Shown in pieces: positions 23,073-33,092 of a stretch of DNA of 64,000 bases. Within the stretch, counting starts at the first letter, position 1. The number at the start of each line of letters is the position of its first letter. The DNA comes from Arion vulgaris. Taxonomy: Eukaryota > Mollusca > Gastropoda > Stylommatophora > Arionidae. The translations under genes were made by a program, and so were the position numbers. The DNA lies in the NCBI GenBank assembly GCA_020796225.1, contig CM036765.1, positions 38,654,066 through 38,718,065 on the forward strand, read 5' to 3'. The notes under the pieces are model-generated. The model saw nothing but the letters and a program-made list of their open reading frames with translations. It was not told the origin of the DNA and did no database searches.

Positions 23073-23500
23073 GTGGAACACTATCTAACACCAGTTCAAA
23101 AATTCTGCTATCTTGGGTCCATGGTCACTGTCCATGGTCACCAACTCTCAAGTACTGCAACGTGCAAACCTGCCTTCCACCATAGCATGCTCATCAGTAG
23201 CATGATAAGATGGTTGGGGCATGTGGGAAGAATGGAAACTTATCGCATACCAAAACAAAATGTTGTTTTGTGAACTTTCGGATGGGAAGAGGCGCCAGGG
23301 CAGACCACTGCTCAGATATAAAGATGTCTGCAAAACCTCAATGAAAAACTTTTCTATATGTCCCGGCCCATGGGAAAGACTAGCTGATGACAGAGTTGTG
23401 TGGAAAGCCAAATTACGAAATGACGCAGTCTTTTGAGAAGAGACTTATGTATGAGCTGAACGACAAGAGAGAAAAGCGCAAATTCAGAAATTGTCACAGT
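23073..23500 (+). pseudogene. LINE C-terminal fragment
   Basis: Across a frameshift the reading is MIRWLGHVGRMETYRIPKQ, then LSDGKRRQGRPLLRYKDVCK, WERLADDRVVWKAKLR. This is the standard C-terminal tail (RWLGHVxRM, GRPxxRYKD, DRxxWR) of a widespread animal LINE ORF2. Frameshifted and truncated at both ends. Confidence 0.8.
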
Positions 23501-23659
23501 AAAACACTTGCCAATTGACCATCAGTAAAGATGAAAAAGGTCATATATAATAGTTGAAATCTTGGGGTTAAGTTAGCGACACCTGTTAGAGGTGGACACT
23601 GCATTCGACGGCGGATCAGAAAATGCTATTTGAAATCGAACCGCACACGGGGTCAAAGG

Positions 23660-24949
23660 CGCATACTAACAACGCAGCGCCAGGATTAATGAGCTGGTCC
23701 GAATCAAGATCCTAACCCACTTCCACGTGGTGACCCTGGTAACAGACAACAGTTCCTGTCTGACTAAGCGGGTAGGGATCGAGGGAGAGCTATAGGTAGT
23801 GGTAGAAGTGCAAGCACAGAAATGCAATGCAGGTCCAAAATCATTAAGCAAAGTGCACGCATCTCCTGGTCGAAATCCGATGAAAGTCTCGTAAGTGGTT
23901 ACTGAAATGTAAGGAATAAACCGTACGATCGTCTGTGAACAAATGCCAACTCCCCCTGAGTAAATGGCCGCATAAATGGCTGAGAGGTGCATCCAGAGAA
24001 GAAACGTGTGGTCCTACGTGGGGCGAGACTCAGACCCGAAGGTAAGGGCCCAAGTTGAGTTGCTCGTGGGACCACATAGAGCGAAACTTTGAGCCCTGAG
24101 GTAGGGACCCGAATTGAGATCCGAGGGGTGCATCCAGAGAAGAAACGTGGGCCCACGTGAGGCGAAACTCTGGCCCAGAGATGAGCTGCACGTGGACCCA
24201 CATAAGGCGAAACTCGGAGCCCTGAGGTGGGGGCCCAAACTGAGTTCCAAGGGGTGCACCCAGAGAAGATACATGTGCCAACGTTAGGCGAAACTCGGAG
24301 CCCTGAGGTTAAGGCACGAGTTAAGTTCCTTGTCCGGTCGGTCTGGACGCATGGTGAATGTGTGCACGGTGAGAACTAATAGACACGGTGGGCAGGCACC
24401 GGGACAGAGCGAACACTCATGCGGACGATGTACGGGTAGGCCCAACGATCAGGCAGACGTGCACGGTGCTGATGGTGGAGCGACCAAGGGGCGTGGCAAG
24501 TGTAGGGGTGAGCGGACCAACCAAATGTGCCAAAACAAAACAAACCTTGGAAAGCCCAGCAGAGGCTCGAATTCAGTGCGCGTTTCCGCTCACATGGAAC
24601 TACTACTGCCGTGTAGTTAGATTGGGGACAATCAAAGCCTAGCGGAGCAAGCCGTACACAAAACTGGACGGAAGGCAAACAAAGTAGTCAAAAAAAGACA
24701 GGTAACCTGGGTAGATGACGCTCAACAATCCGGGAGGGCAGGTTGTCTAAGGATCGCTACCCTAAAAGAAAATAGCAACCTGCTGCCTTGCAGAGCGAAC
24801 ACAGTAAACGCTGGCTGAAACCGGAAACGTCACCGAAGAATAAGCACTAGAGCTCCAAATTGTGCTGAACGATGTGACGTAAAATTACGTTCTTGGCAAA
24901 GGCGGTTTATATACCACAATAAGAATGATCAAAATGTCCGAAAAAGAAC

Positions 24950-24975
<26 letters not shown>
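23660..24975 (-). repeat. composite repeat family C, copy 2
   Basis: Minus-strand copy in the same block order as 25655-27175: GA run (24948-24985), TATA-like ttatatacc, gctctagtgctt block, then several cacgtg/gcgaaactcggagccctga units (24000-24320), and the gtcaccacgtggaagtggg ... cctggcgctgcgttg 3' block. The cacgtggg-type unit repeats several times within the copy. ORFs over it are on both strands and lack coding character. Confidence 0.75.
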
Positions 24976-24987
<12 letters not shown>

Positions 24988-25654
24988 ACCACACACGAGT
25001 AGGAATTGACATCTGCAGGATAGAATAACGTTTGTTTGAACAGCAGGCCACTGAAACCAAGAGTATGCATACCCTCCTGTAATTGTTAGGGAAGACTAAT
25101 CACCTGGTTCGGTTCGGATTGCTGTGAGGGGTTTCGTAACCTATAATATATCTATTTTTCACAATACTTGTTATTCTCAAAATAAACAATAACATTTTTA
25201 AAAAAAACATACCTTCCTTCGCCAGATAACATTTCTGAAACGATCGCAAATTGTTTTGATTCACTATTCAACATGGCTAGTCGATGTGAAGTGTCTTCAT
25301 TTATGTTAAAAGTCAAGATACATTAAGATGATTCTAATGTGGTGCTTTTAGTGTATGAGAGTAAAGTGTACAAGAAATAAGTAACTACATGTGTGCATCA
25401 ATCTTTTGTTTGTTTGTTAAGTAGGGATTAAAGCCTTTAGCGAGGACGCCCTTTCAACCTAAGGCGAACTTTATTGTTATATCAGAGCGTGAGGCCAACA
25501 AACGAAAATAAGAATTAACTCCTTTCGAGAATCCTAAATCGTATTGTATTGCATCAATCTGTTTTAATACATCACATTCACACATTGAGGGCGGACCTCA
25601 GAGATAACAGAGAAGACCAAAAACACTTTTTATGAAGCGCACACAAAAGCCGTT
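24976..25654. other. spacer between two family C copies
   Basis: Between the opposed C copies lie about 670 bp of AT-rich sequence with no recognised element. Confidence 0.45.
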
Positions 25655-27175
25655 CTCTCTCTCTCTCTCCTCGCGATCGTTCTTATGCCATTTTATAATT
25701 CTATTGTGATATATAAACAGCCAAACATCAGAACGTGATGTACGTGCACAAGCCTTCAGTACCTATAGGAGCACAGTTGCTTATCCTTCGGTGGTGTGTT
25801 CGATTTCAACCAGCGTTTGTGTGCGGTTCGCTTTCCGCTAGCGTTTTGTTGTCCCCAGTCGAAACCACAGCCAGGCTCTAGCACAGGTCATACAACTGGC
25901 CGGGTATTCCCTGACCTAGATAAGAAAAGGGATCTGGAAATTACAGATGTTTGATAGAACACTGCACGCTTTTTTGCAATTTTACTCAATACGGTGAGTC
26001 TATGGTTATTTATTGGTGAAAAATATTTATAATATTAATATTCCTTATTGTTAAACTAAACTTGTTGCATAATACTGGAATGCGAGGTCACGTGGTGTAG
26101 TTGGGGTCTGATTTCCCACAAATCTTGCCGTACTTGCCGCTCTTGCCGTGCTTGCTGCGCTTGCCTTGCTTGCCTCGCTTGCCTTACTTGCACTGGTTTT
26201 ACCTCTGCTGGGCTTTCCAGTTGTTGTGCTCATTTGGGTGGGACGCACACCCTCTTGCCTGCCATGCTTGCCGCTGCAATGTCTGCCTCGTTTTCCGCGC
26301 TTGCCGTGCTGGCCTGCCCCTCGTTGGGGCCAACTATGGCTTTGCCAGCGTGCGTGCTAGCTATGCCCTGGTGCCTGGTCACCATTGGCTTTTTCCGTGC
26401 TCCCATTTTTCGTGCCTTCCTTATAGTGCTCACATTTACCTGGGCTGTCACCGTCTGTGACTCAACCCGGTCCCCCAACCATGAGATGGGGTCACGGGTT
26501 TCGCCCCATGTGGGGCCACCCTTGCAACGTCCGTATGCATGCTCGCTCTGCCCTGGTGCGTACCTCACAATTTCCATCAATTCCCACTGAGCTGTCCGAC
26601 TCCAAGGGGGCAAAAACCGAGTTTCGCCCCATGATGGCCCACGTGCAACTCAACTCGACTCCCAGCATACTCATTGGCTCTAGAGAGGTGGCTCAAGAGA
26701 GATCATGCGTGGGCTCCGAATTTCGCCACACGCGGGCCAACGTCTCTTCGATGGCTTGGATTCGTGCCCCATCTCTGTGATGGGGCTAGACTTTGACCTA
26801 TGTGGACCAACGTGCGGTCCAACTCGTCACCAGCATACCATCGGCTCAAGAGAGGAGACTCAAGAGAGAAAATGCGCGGGATCCGAGTTTCACCCAGCTA
26901 GGTTCCACATGTATCCTTATAGATTTTCCCATCGGCCGGGAGAGGCAAGCATCAATAGTCACTCTGGGAGTTCGCTCGTCTATGTTGCATCAAGCATGAC
27001 TACCTTTGCATCTCTACTTGCCCCAGAGTAGCTCTCCACGGCACCTGCCCTCTTAGCCAGACCGGAACTAACGTCTGTTACCAGGGTCACCACGTGGAGG
27101 TGAGAGCAGGGGATTAGAGCCATCTCCCCAATCCTGGCGCGCTGCTTCCTTGCGTCTTTGACCCAAAAGTCGTTC
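25655..27175 (+). repeat. composite repeat family C, copy 3
   Basis: It starts with a CT run, gtgatatataaacag and the gttgcttatccttcggtg ... accagcgtttgtg block, and ends with the agagtagctctccacggc ... gtcaccacgtggaggtgaga ... atcctggcgcgctgc block. The middle contains several gtttcgccccatg units and a CTTGCCGT-type simple repeat (26125-26330). A family F arm lies inside at 25925-26115. Confidence 0.75.
25925..26115 (+). repeat. family F copy inside composite repeat C
   Basis: Shares tgtttgatagaacactgcac, attttactcaata, ggttatttattg and actggaatgcgaggtcacgt with the arms at 12651-12893 and 13925-14170. Confidence 0.65.
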
Positions 27176-27227
27176 TATAAATCTTCTTATCCTGACGCTG
27201 TGAAGCAATACAGGATTTGACAAGAAA

Positions 27228-27995
27228 AATGGAAGAAGAATCGCACAAGATGTCTGGTTATTGGTTTCTGAACTGACGCAACCTCACTCCGGGCAGACCC
27301 ATAGGTGCTCAGTCTCCCCCAACAGATATCGAAGGTTATGCACACTGATGATTTCTGTGGATCGCTGGATAGATATACTCCTCTCTCCGCAACCCACAAG
27401 CATCCAGCTGTACTTGTACAACGTGTAATTCCTAACTCCTTAAATCGCTGGATTGATTCAACGTCAATTTTAGTGACCTTATCCAATAGTAGGTCGCCTA
27501 GGGACGAAGAACACCCCTCCTATTATTCATCCTAAACTCCTCAACAATCGATGCTTTCGATGCAAGCCTGTCTGCTCTCTCGTTGCCACGAACATCCATA
27601 TGCCCAGGACAGAAGATCCACGTGAGTCTCTGGTGGTTGAAAACCTCTTAGATAACATCCCCTCATACCGTAATCTGCCATTCTAGATCTTCCGAAGCAT
27701 CGATTGAGAGTCAGAAACAACAACGACCCCAGTAACCGGAGTCTCAGAGAGTCAACGGAGGGCAGTAGTGGTGGCCTCAATCTCCATTCTCATACAGGAA
27801 GTAGTTGTCATTTATGCTCCATTTCGTTCTACAACAGTCCTACCATGCACGTTAGCAAAGAATCCCCATTGTGACTTCTCACCACGTGGCTTCTCACCAC
27901 GATGCACATACCAATTGGTATAAACAACATCATTATCACTTGCATTAACTTCTATCAGCTTCTTAACTGCGAGTTCAGCCTTCATGTTACCTCCG
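27228..27995 (-). pseudogene. RNase H-bearing LINE, 3' end
   Basis: On the minus strand the same succession as 15041-22175 is seen: GEKSQWGFFANVHGR, RMEIEATTTALR, VVVVSDSQSMLRKI, then KIDVESIQRFKELGI and the Cys-rich end, finishing at the plus-strand ttattggtt tail. Multiple stops. Confidence 0.75.
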
Positions 27996-28109
27996 TCTCT
28001 GCATTCTGTTCACATTTTTCATAACATTTATGTTATGAACCACCTACTTTCATAATCTTGCGGCAACATCGAATGTGAAAGATGTTAAGTGTTTTCTCGT
28101 GCATGTGTT

Positions 28110-28560
28110 TTTGAGCCATATAGTCTTCTTCTTCTTCTTCTCTTCCACCATTTACTTCTTTATATAATGGTGGTGGGGGTGAAGTGTAGTGATCTTGTAT
28201 GTGCTTGTTTTAAGGCACTTTGTAAGCTGATATTCATTTGTCGTAAGGCTGTTCTTGATGCCGTTGCTCCATCTTTTGCGTGGTCTTCCGCTTGCTTTGT
28301 ACTCATTTTACTTTTTCTGTGTGTCTCTCTGTGGTAGGCGATACCAGCCAGTGCATTCTTGTCAGGTGTCCAAACCATTTAATCTGTTGTTCTTTTATGA
28401 ATTGCATGACTGGTTTCACATTCAGTCTTCTTCTGATTTCTTAATTTCTAATTTTGTCTCTTATTGTCACACCTGCAGCTCTTCCAAGACACTTCATCTC
28501 TGTCGTATGATTTTCCGCTCATTAGCTGCTGTTATTGTCCATGTTTGCCACTGGTAACAT
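28110..28560 (-). pseudogene. RTE-type LINE C-terminal fragment
   Basis: The minus strand near 28380-28160 contains KWFGHL-like and QSKRKTTQKMEQRHQEQ text in shifting frames, matching the tails at 5510 and 13217. Decayed. Confidence 0.5.
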
Positions 28561-28734
28561 AGTGTATTTGATAATTAGCCACACAGTAAATAGCTAATTA
28601 CACAAGCACGATAGATCTGAATCTTCGTCTACAATGTGCATTTTTTGTTGTCCACGCTCTCTTTGATAGTTTGCCGAATGTAGTAGACTCACTATCTATT
28701 CAAGCGTTGATTTTTTTCGTTAAGAGAAAGGCTA

Positions 28735-29399
28735 AAGGTGACTATGGACCCAAGATAACAGAATTTGTGAACTGGTATTAGATGGTTGAACATTTTACAT
28801 ATTTGGGTAGTAAAGTGTCAAACAACGGAGACATGATGAAAGAAATAAACTTTCGTATTGCTATAGCAGCTAGTGCCTTCACTAAATTAACGAATATCTG
28901 GCAATCTCAAGACCTTAGTATATGCACAAAAGTTAAATTATTTAAGTCATGTGTGATTCCTGTACTGACCTACGGTTGTGAAAGTTGGAAATCAACAAAG
29001 AAAATTTATAAGAAACTGGACAGCTTTGAGAATAAATGTCTACGAAAATTATTAAAAGTAAAATGGAGTGATTTCGTTTCTAACAACACAGTGAGAGATA
29101 GAACACACCAACAACCCATATCAAATATTATAAGGAAACGAAGGTGGAAATATTTAGATCATGTTTTTAGATCAGACGAAAAGAGACTAAATCGACAAGT
29201 CCTTATGTGGTCACCAGTTGGGAAAAGAAAACGTGGAAGACCAAAGACCACTCTTCGAAGAACCATCCAACAAGAAAGTAAACTATTGGGATGTAAAACC
29301 ATACAAAATCTCCAACTGCTAGCAAATACCGCATCACATGGAAATCTAAAACCTCTGCCCTATGTGCCGCCTTTGGCACGAAAGGAACAAACTCACTAA
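28735..29399 (+). pseudogene. LINE post-RT region, 205-codon open frame
   Basis: An uninterrupted frame reads VEHFTYLGSKVSNNGDMMKE, KLFKSCVIPVLTYGCESWK, CLRKLLKVKWSDFVSN, KRRWKYLDHVFR, GKRKRGRPKTTLRRT. This is the conserved order (TYLGS, VLTYGCESW, RRWxxLGHVxR, GRPKxTWRRT) after the reverse transcriptase of RTE-like elements. The RT itself is missing upstream, so it is a 5'-truncated copy that happens to be open. Confidence 0.88.
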
Positions 29400-29454
29400 C
29401 TACCTAACTATTAGATGGTTACCGTTTAAATTGACATTTGTTGAAGTGCTACTT

Positions 29455-29680
29455 CCTGACTTTTTCAATCCAGAAGCACTTGAGCTTTCAACTCTTATGC
29501 TCGGTGCCATGGACATCGTAACTCTTCGGATTCGGTGCCACGAACACCGTAAATCTAGAGAACCTGTGGCTTTTCTGTCAGCCCGCGGAATTGAGCCCGC
29601 ACTCACAGGAGGCTTATCACCGGTCGTCCAACACGCTACGACCACGCTGGGCAGGCGGGCACTACCCTGACCTAAAACCA
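29455..29680 (-). mobile_element. tRNA-derived SINE, family 2
   Basis: The minus strand head gtgcccgcctgcccagcgtg and the B-box-like gggctcaattccgcgggc can form a tRNA-like acceptor pairing (gcccgc/gcgggc). The body (acggtgttcgtggcaccga, aagctcaagtgcttctgga) matches 61328-61540 on the plus strand. Confidence 0.85.
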
Positions 29681-30169
29681 TTGTATTGGTGGTGACACTT
29701 ATAGTCAGAGAAAATAGATCGATTGTCCTAGCCAAATTATTGATTAGGGATTGCAGGGTTGCATCAGTAGGTGCGTGCGACGAGGACACCACTGTTAGCG
29801 AGAAAAGTTCGTTGAGAAAAATTTATGTGGTTTTTATCTTGACTCTTGAGCTAACCAGGTTGAAGAGTGAACTATCAGAATTAGTGCGAATGAAAACATC
29901 ACCATCAGCATCCACGAAGGCTTGATAAAAAAAATGACTGAGAAAATGAAGCCAAAGAGAGTGGGGGCAAGGACACCGCCCTGTTTTAATCAATTCTTAA
30001 CTTCGAAGCTATCAGATGTACTGCCATTAAACTTTATACTCGCTTTTATGTCTCCATGTAAGATGATCAGTTGGGACATTTGGGGGTGGGGGAATAGAGG
30101 GAACAGCCAACATGTTTCAATAAAGTCTTGGTCTTCTGACTGTGTCAAATGCCTTTAACAGATCGACAA

Positions 30170-30395
30170 AAGTAATCATGATATCTTTTACAACAGAACA
30201 TCAGAAAAGAAGGCTAGAGGAAGATTGCAAAAAAAGATGGTTAGATGGCATAGCAGAATTCCGTCAGCAAAAATAGCTGAAGAGCAAAAATAACTATCAA
30301 CCAAGCCACTAGAACAGCTCAAGACAAAAACCGAAAACCACGACACTGGGCAACAACTCGGTAGCAGTGTGGCGACAAAAATAGAAGAAGAAAGG
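30170..30395 (+). pseudogene. LINE 3' end with GAA tail
   Basis: Contains RRLEEDCKKRWLDG and then accacgacactgggcaacaa, cagtgtggcgac and gaagaagaaagg, the same terminus as at 5878-6145 (minus) and 49490-49600. Confidence 0.65.
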
Positions 30396-30600
30396 TGAAG
30401 AACTCACTTTACTGCACGGCTTTTCCCCACATCTCTGTTCTTCCCTACAGAAATAGCACGCCACCGGCGGAGAGTATTGCACAAAGTACGAACTACGTAG
30501 CTCACGACCGACTCTATTATCTGGCCATAACGCTCCCTTTTTAATGGCTGATAGGTGTGGCAGAGACTTCAATAATTTTGAAACGGATTATTACTCTACT
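30396..30600 (-). repeat. partial family 3 SINE-like sequence
   Basis: The block gagagtattgcacaaagtac gaact is close to gagagcattgcacgaattac in the SINE at 22740-22985. The tRNA-like head is not preserved. Confidence 0.4.
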
Positions 30601-30677
30601 GTATTACTACTATCGGATTAGTTAGCCTGTTAATTATTGTATAATTATAATTATATAGTTATAATTTAATAATTATC

Positions 30678-31584
30678 TTGCTTAACAACAAAATAACGAT
30701 ACATAGAAAGTGTTGTGTACCAAATTGTAGATCAAATTACGAGGGAGATTATATTAAAGCATACAATGTTCCAACTGAAAATTGTCAGGAAATTCGCGAC
30801 AAATGGTTCAAAAAGATTCCACTTCAAGATTGGTTTCCCACGAAACATAGTGTTGTTTGTATCAAACATTTTAGAGAAGATTTAGTACGTTCAGATAAAT
30901 ATACATATACAAATGATGTAGAACACATTATTGACAGGCGTTGTGTAGTTTTGAAACCTGATGCTGTTCTCACTGTGTTTCCTAACCTTCTATCATATAT
31001 GTCAAAAACGACTGTTGTTCTTTGTAAGAATGCACGAGCAACAGCAGTGCAAGAAAGGTATAATAAAAATGTTGAAGATTGGCTGGCATCAGATCTGATC
31101 AGTGATGTTAAGGTTTTTTAGGACAGTTATGAAGCAAGGTTACAAGAGATATAAATGCAAAGTTTCTTCAGATATATAAAGACAAGGAAAATGTTCTATT
31201 GTATACTGTAATTGTTGAAACCATGGAATCACAAGCTAAAGGACTCAGTATTAAAATAGACTTGATTGGAGGAAGTCTGTTGGTTTAAAAGTCATGGCTG
31301 TAATTGCGGATAATAATGCAGTAAACATAAAAATGTACAAGCAACTTGCAGGAAGCTCACAGAATGCATGCACTTTTGAAAATCCAGTGTATTCTGGAGC
31401 ACCAATCTTTTTGCTTCATGATTCAGTACATATATTGAAATACATATGGCACAACTGGATCAACCAGAAAGACGCGGAGAAAACTTTTGTTTTCCCTTGC
31501 TATCCTATATCACTATTGATCTCTTTGGACATAATGTATCAAAAGTTGTCATGTAGACAATTGATCTCTTTCGACTTAATGTAA
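30678..31584 (+). pseudogene. THAP-domain (P-element-like) transposase relic
   Basis: ORF 30678..31121 starts with a THAP zinc finger: CCVPNCRSN supplies the first Cys pair, then DKWFKKIP with the invariant Trp, SVVCIKHFRED supplying Cys and His, and a terminal hydrophobic P box (VLKPDAVLTVFP). After stops, ORF 31294..31584 reads AVIADNNAVNIKMYKQL and PIFLLHDSVHILKYIWHNW. That resembles the catalytic-core segment of P-element/THAP9 transposases, where the Asp in FLLHDSVH is conserved. The intermediate and C-terminal regions are lost or decayed. No terminal repeats were found. Confidence 0.82.
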
Positions 31585-31790
31585 AAAATGTTGTCACGTA
31601 GACTATTGATCTCCTTTAACATAATGTAACAAAAGTTGTCATGTAGACTACTGATCTTTGACATAATGTAACAAAAGTTGTCACATAGACTATTGATCTC
31701 CTTCGACATAATCTAACAAAAGTTATCATGTAGACTATTGATCTCCTTCGACATAATGTAACAAAAGTTGTCATGTAGACTTATTGATAT
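31500..31790. repeat. 45-bp tandem repeat
   Basis: About six units of ttgatctccttcgacataat plus gtaacaaaagttgtcatgta gactat, directly after and overlapping the end of the transposase relic. The last codons of the 31294..31584 frame come from this array. Confidence 0.85.
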
Positions 31791-31849
31791 CCCTGCCTTT
31801 ACACACCTGAACATGCCTGGGTGATAGGAAATAAAAGGGTAGAGAAACT

Positions 31850-32410
31850 ACCCTGATGAGAGACTACCATAAGCTGATGTTAGTTTATGTGCTTATCAAG
31901 TTGTGGTGTTGTGCAAACTTGTGACTTACTTATTCATGGATTACTGATAAGAGACTCCCATAAGCTGTTAGTTTATGTTCTATTCAAGTTGTGGTGTTGT
32001 GTAAACTTGTGACTTACTTATTTCTGGATTACTGATGAGAGACTACCATAAGTGATGTTAGTTTATGTGCTAATCAAGATGTCGCCAGAGTGGTTACCGG
32101 GGCCCACATTTGGGGTGTAATGAATAGAACCACTGTTGCCTGCCATGCACGTCGTAAGAGGCGACTAAGGAGATTTGGCTGAAATCGGATGCACATGTTC
32201 TAAACGTGTAGAAGTCTATGCGTTTAAGGGTCTACCAAACCAATGTACAACGTATACACGTTCTTGGCAAAGATCAAACATATCACAAAGAGTGATTAAA
32301 ATTGGTCGTAAAGAACGAACGCAAAGAAGAACAAGGGATCAAGAGGTGGTGTTGTGCAAGCTTGTGACTTATTTATTCATGGATTACTGATTAGAGACAA
32401 CTATTAGCTG
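31850..32410. repeat. tandem repeat of about 90 bp, interrupted by a SINE
   Basis: Units beginning gagactaccataagctgatg and containing gttgtggtgttgtg and gtgacttacttattcatgga occur about three times up to 32082. A further unit resumes at 32345 after a foreign segment. The interruption is flanked by atcaaga on both sides. Confidence 0.8.
32083..32344 (+). mobile_element. GAA-tailed SINE-like element (family G)
   Basis: It starts gagtggttaccggggcccac, holds the diagnostic gcacgtcgtaagaggcgact aagg, then cacaaagagtgattaaaatt and an aag-rich tail. Related copies: 48716-48852, 51580-51745, 60597-60860, 61762-62032 and 63492-63742. The head resembles the 5' end of the RTE LINE at 41262. Confidence 0.75.
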
Positions 32411-32707
32411 ATGTAAGTACATTAGTAATCATAAATTAATATTAAGTATTCTGTATAAAATTAAACTAAAATAGTATGAGTGAGCAACAACTACAGCTAC
32501 TCATCAGAAAACATCTTCTGTAATACACACATGCATCCAACAACAAGTTTCTAACATCTGCAAGATGTATTGTCTAGATCAGCGTTTTCCAATAGTAACA
32601 GACAATAGTTAGTCTGTGAGAATACACCGCCTCAGCCTATGACGTATTATGTCCGTCTGCGCTGATGCCATTATAGTCGGTCGTGCACCTCATCGTGAAC
32701 CATATGA

Positions 32708-32750
32708 TCACATGACAGTAAAAATCACGTGACATTAACGATCACATGAC
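32708..32750 (+). promoter_or_regulatory. three CLEAR-like E-boxes upstream of cathepsin C
   Basis: TCACATGAC (32708-32716), TCACGTGAC (32725-32733) and TCACATGAC (32742-32750) are spaced exactly 17 bp apart. TCACGTGAC is the core of the CLEAR motif bound by TFEB/MITF-type bHLH-zip factors, which drive lysosomal genes in animals. That link is known biology; binding here is inferred from sequence and position. Confidence 0.6.
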
Positions 32751-32762
32751 AAAAGCTCAACA

Positions 32763-32772
32763 TTTATAAAAG
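32763..32772 (+). promoter_or_regulatory. TATA-like box of cathepsin C
   Basis: tttataaaag lies 13 bp after the last E-box and about 150 bp before the initiator ATG, a plausible core promoter with a 5' UTR near 120 nt. The transcription start is not determinable from sequence. Confidence 0.5.
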
Positions 32773-32923
32773 CAATAATAGAGGTGTAACTGATAAACTT
32801 AAAACTGACATGCCAGTAAAAACCAAGCAATACATCTATTGTTGCCTTTTAAAATAAGCTAAGTAATAGCCGTGTAACTTTTCTTTAACTCTTAGAGATA
32901 GATTGTATTTGATAGCCAAAATA

Positions 32924-33092
32924 ATGTTTCTGAAAGCTTTTTTCAGTACGTTTTTGTGCACTATTTTTGTGCTTGGGTCGGTACTTGGAGATACTCCAGC
33001 CAACTGCACTTACCAAGATATAGTTGGGACTTGGCTGTTTGAACTGGGGCCAGGGAACAACAACAGAACATTGACATGTGATGATTTCACAG
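32924..33092 (+). CDS. CTSC: cathepsin C exon 1
   Basis: Encodes the signal peptide and the start of the exclusion domain ([20 protein letters not shown]). Ends ..ttcacag|gtaagaag in phase 1. The upstream in-frame codons lack an ATG. Confidence 0.93.

Noticed and set aside
24900..24990. Possible LTR start in repeat C
   Set aside because: No second copy in the same orientation at a suitable distance, no primer-binding site and no gag-pol remnant, so an LTR call is not supported.
26051..26613. Overlapping ORFs of 107-127 codons on both strands
   Set aside because: They lie in composite repeat C, show compositional bias (CTTGCCGT-type simple repeat) and have no domain or consistent frame between copies.
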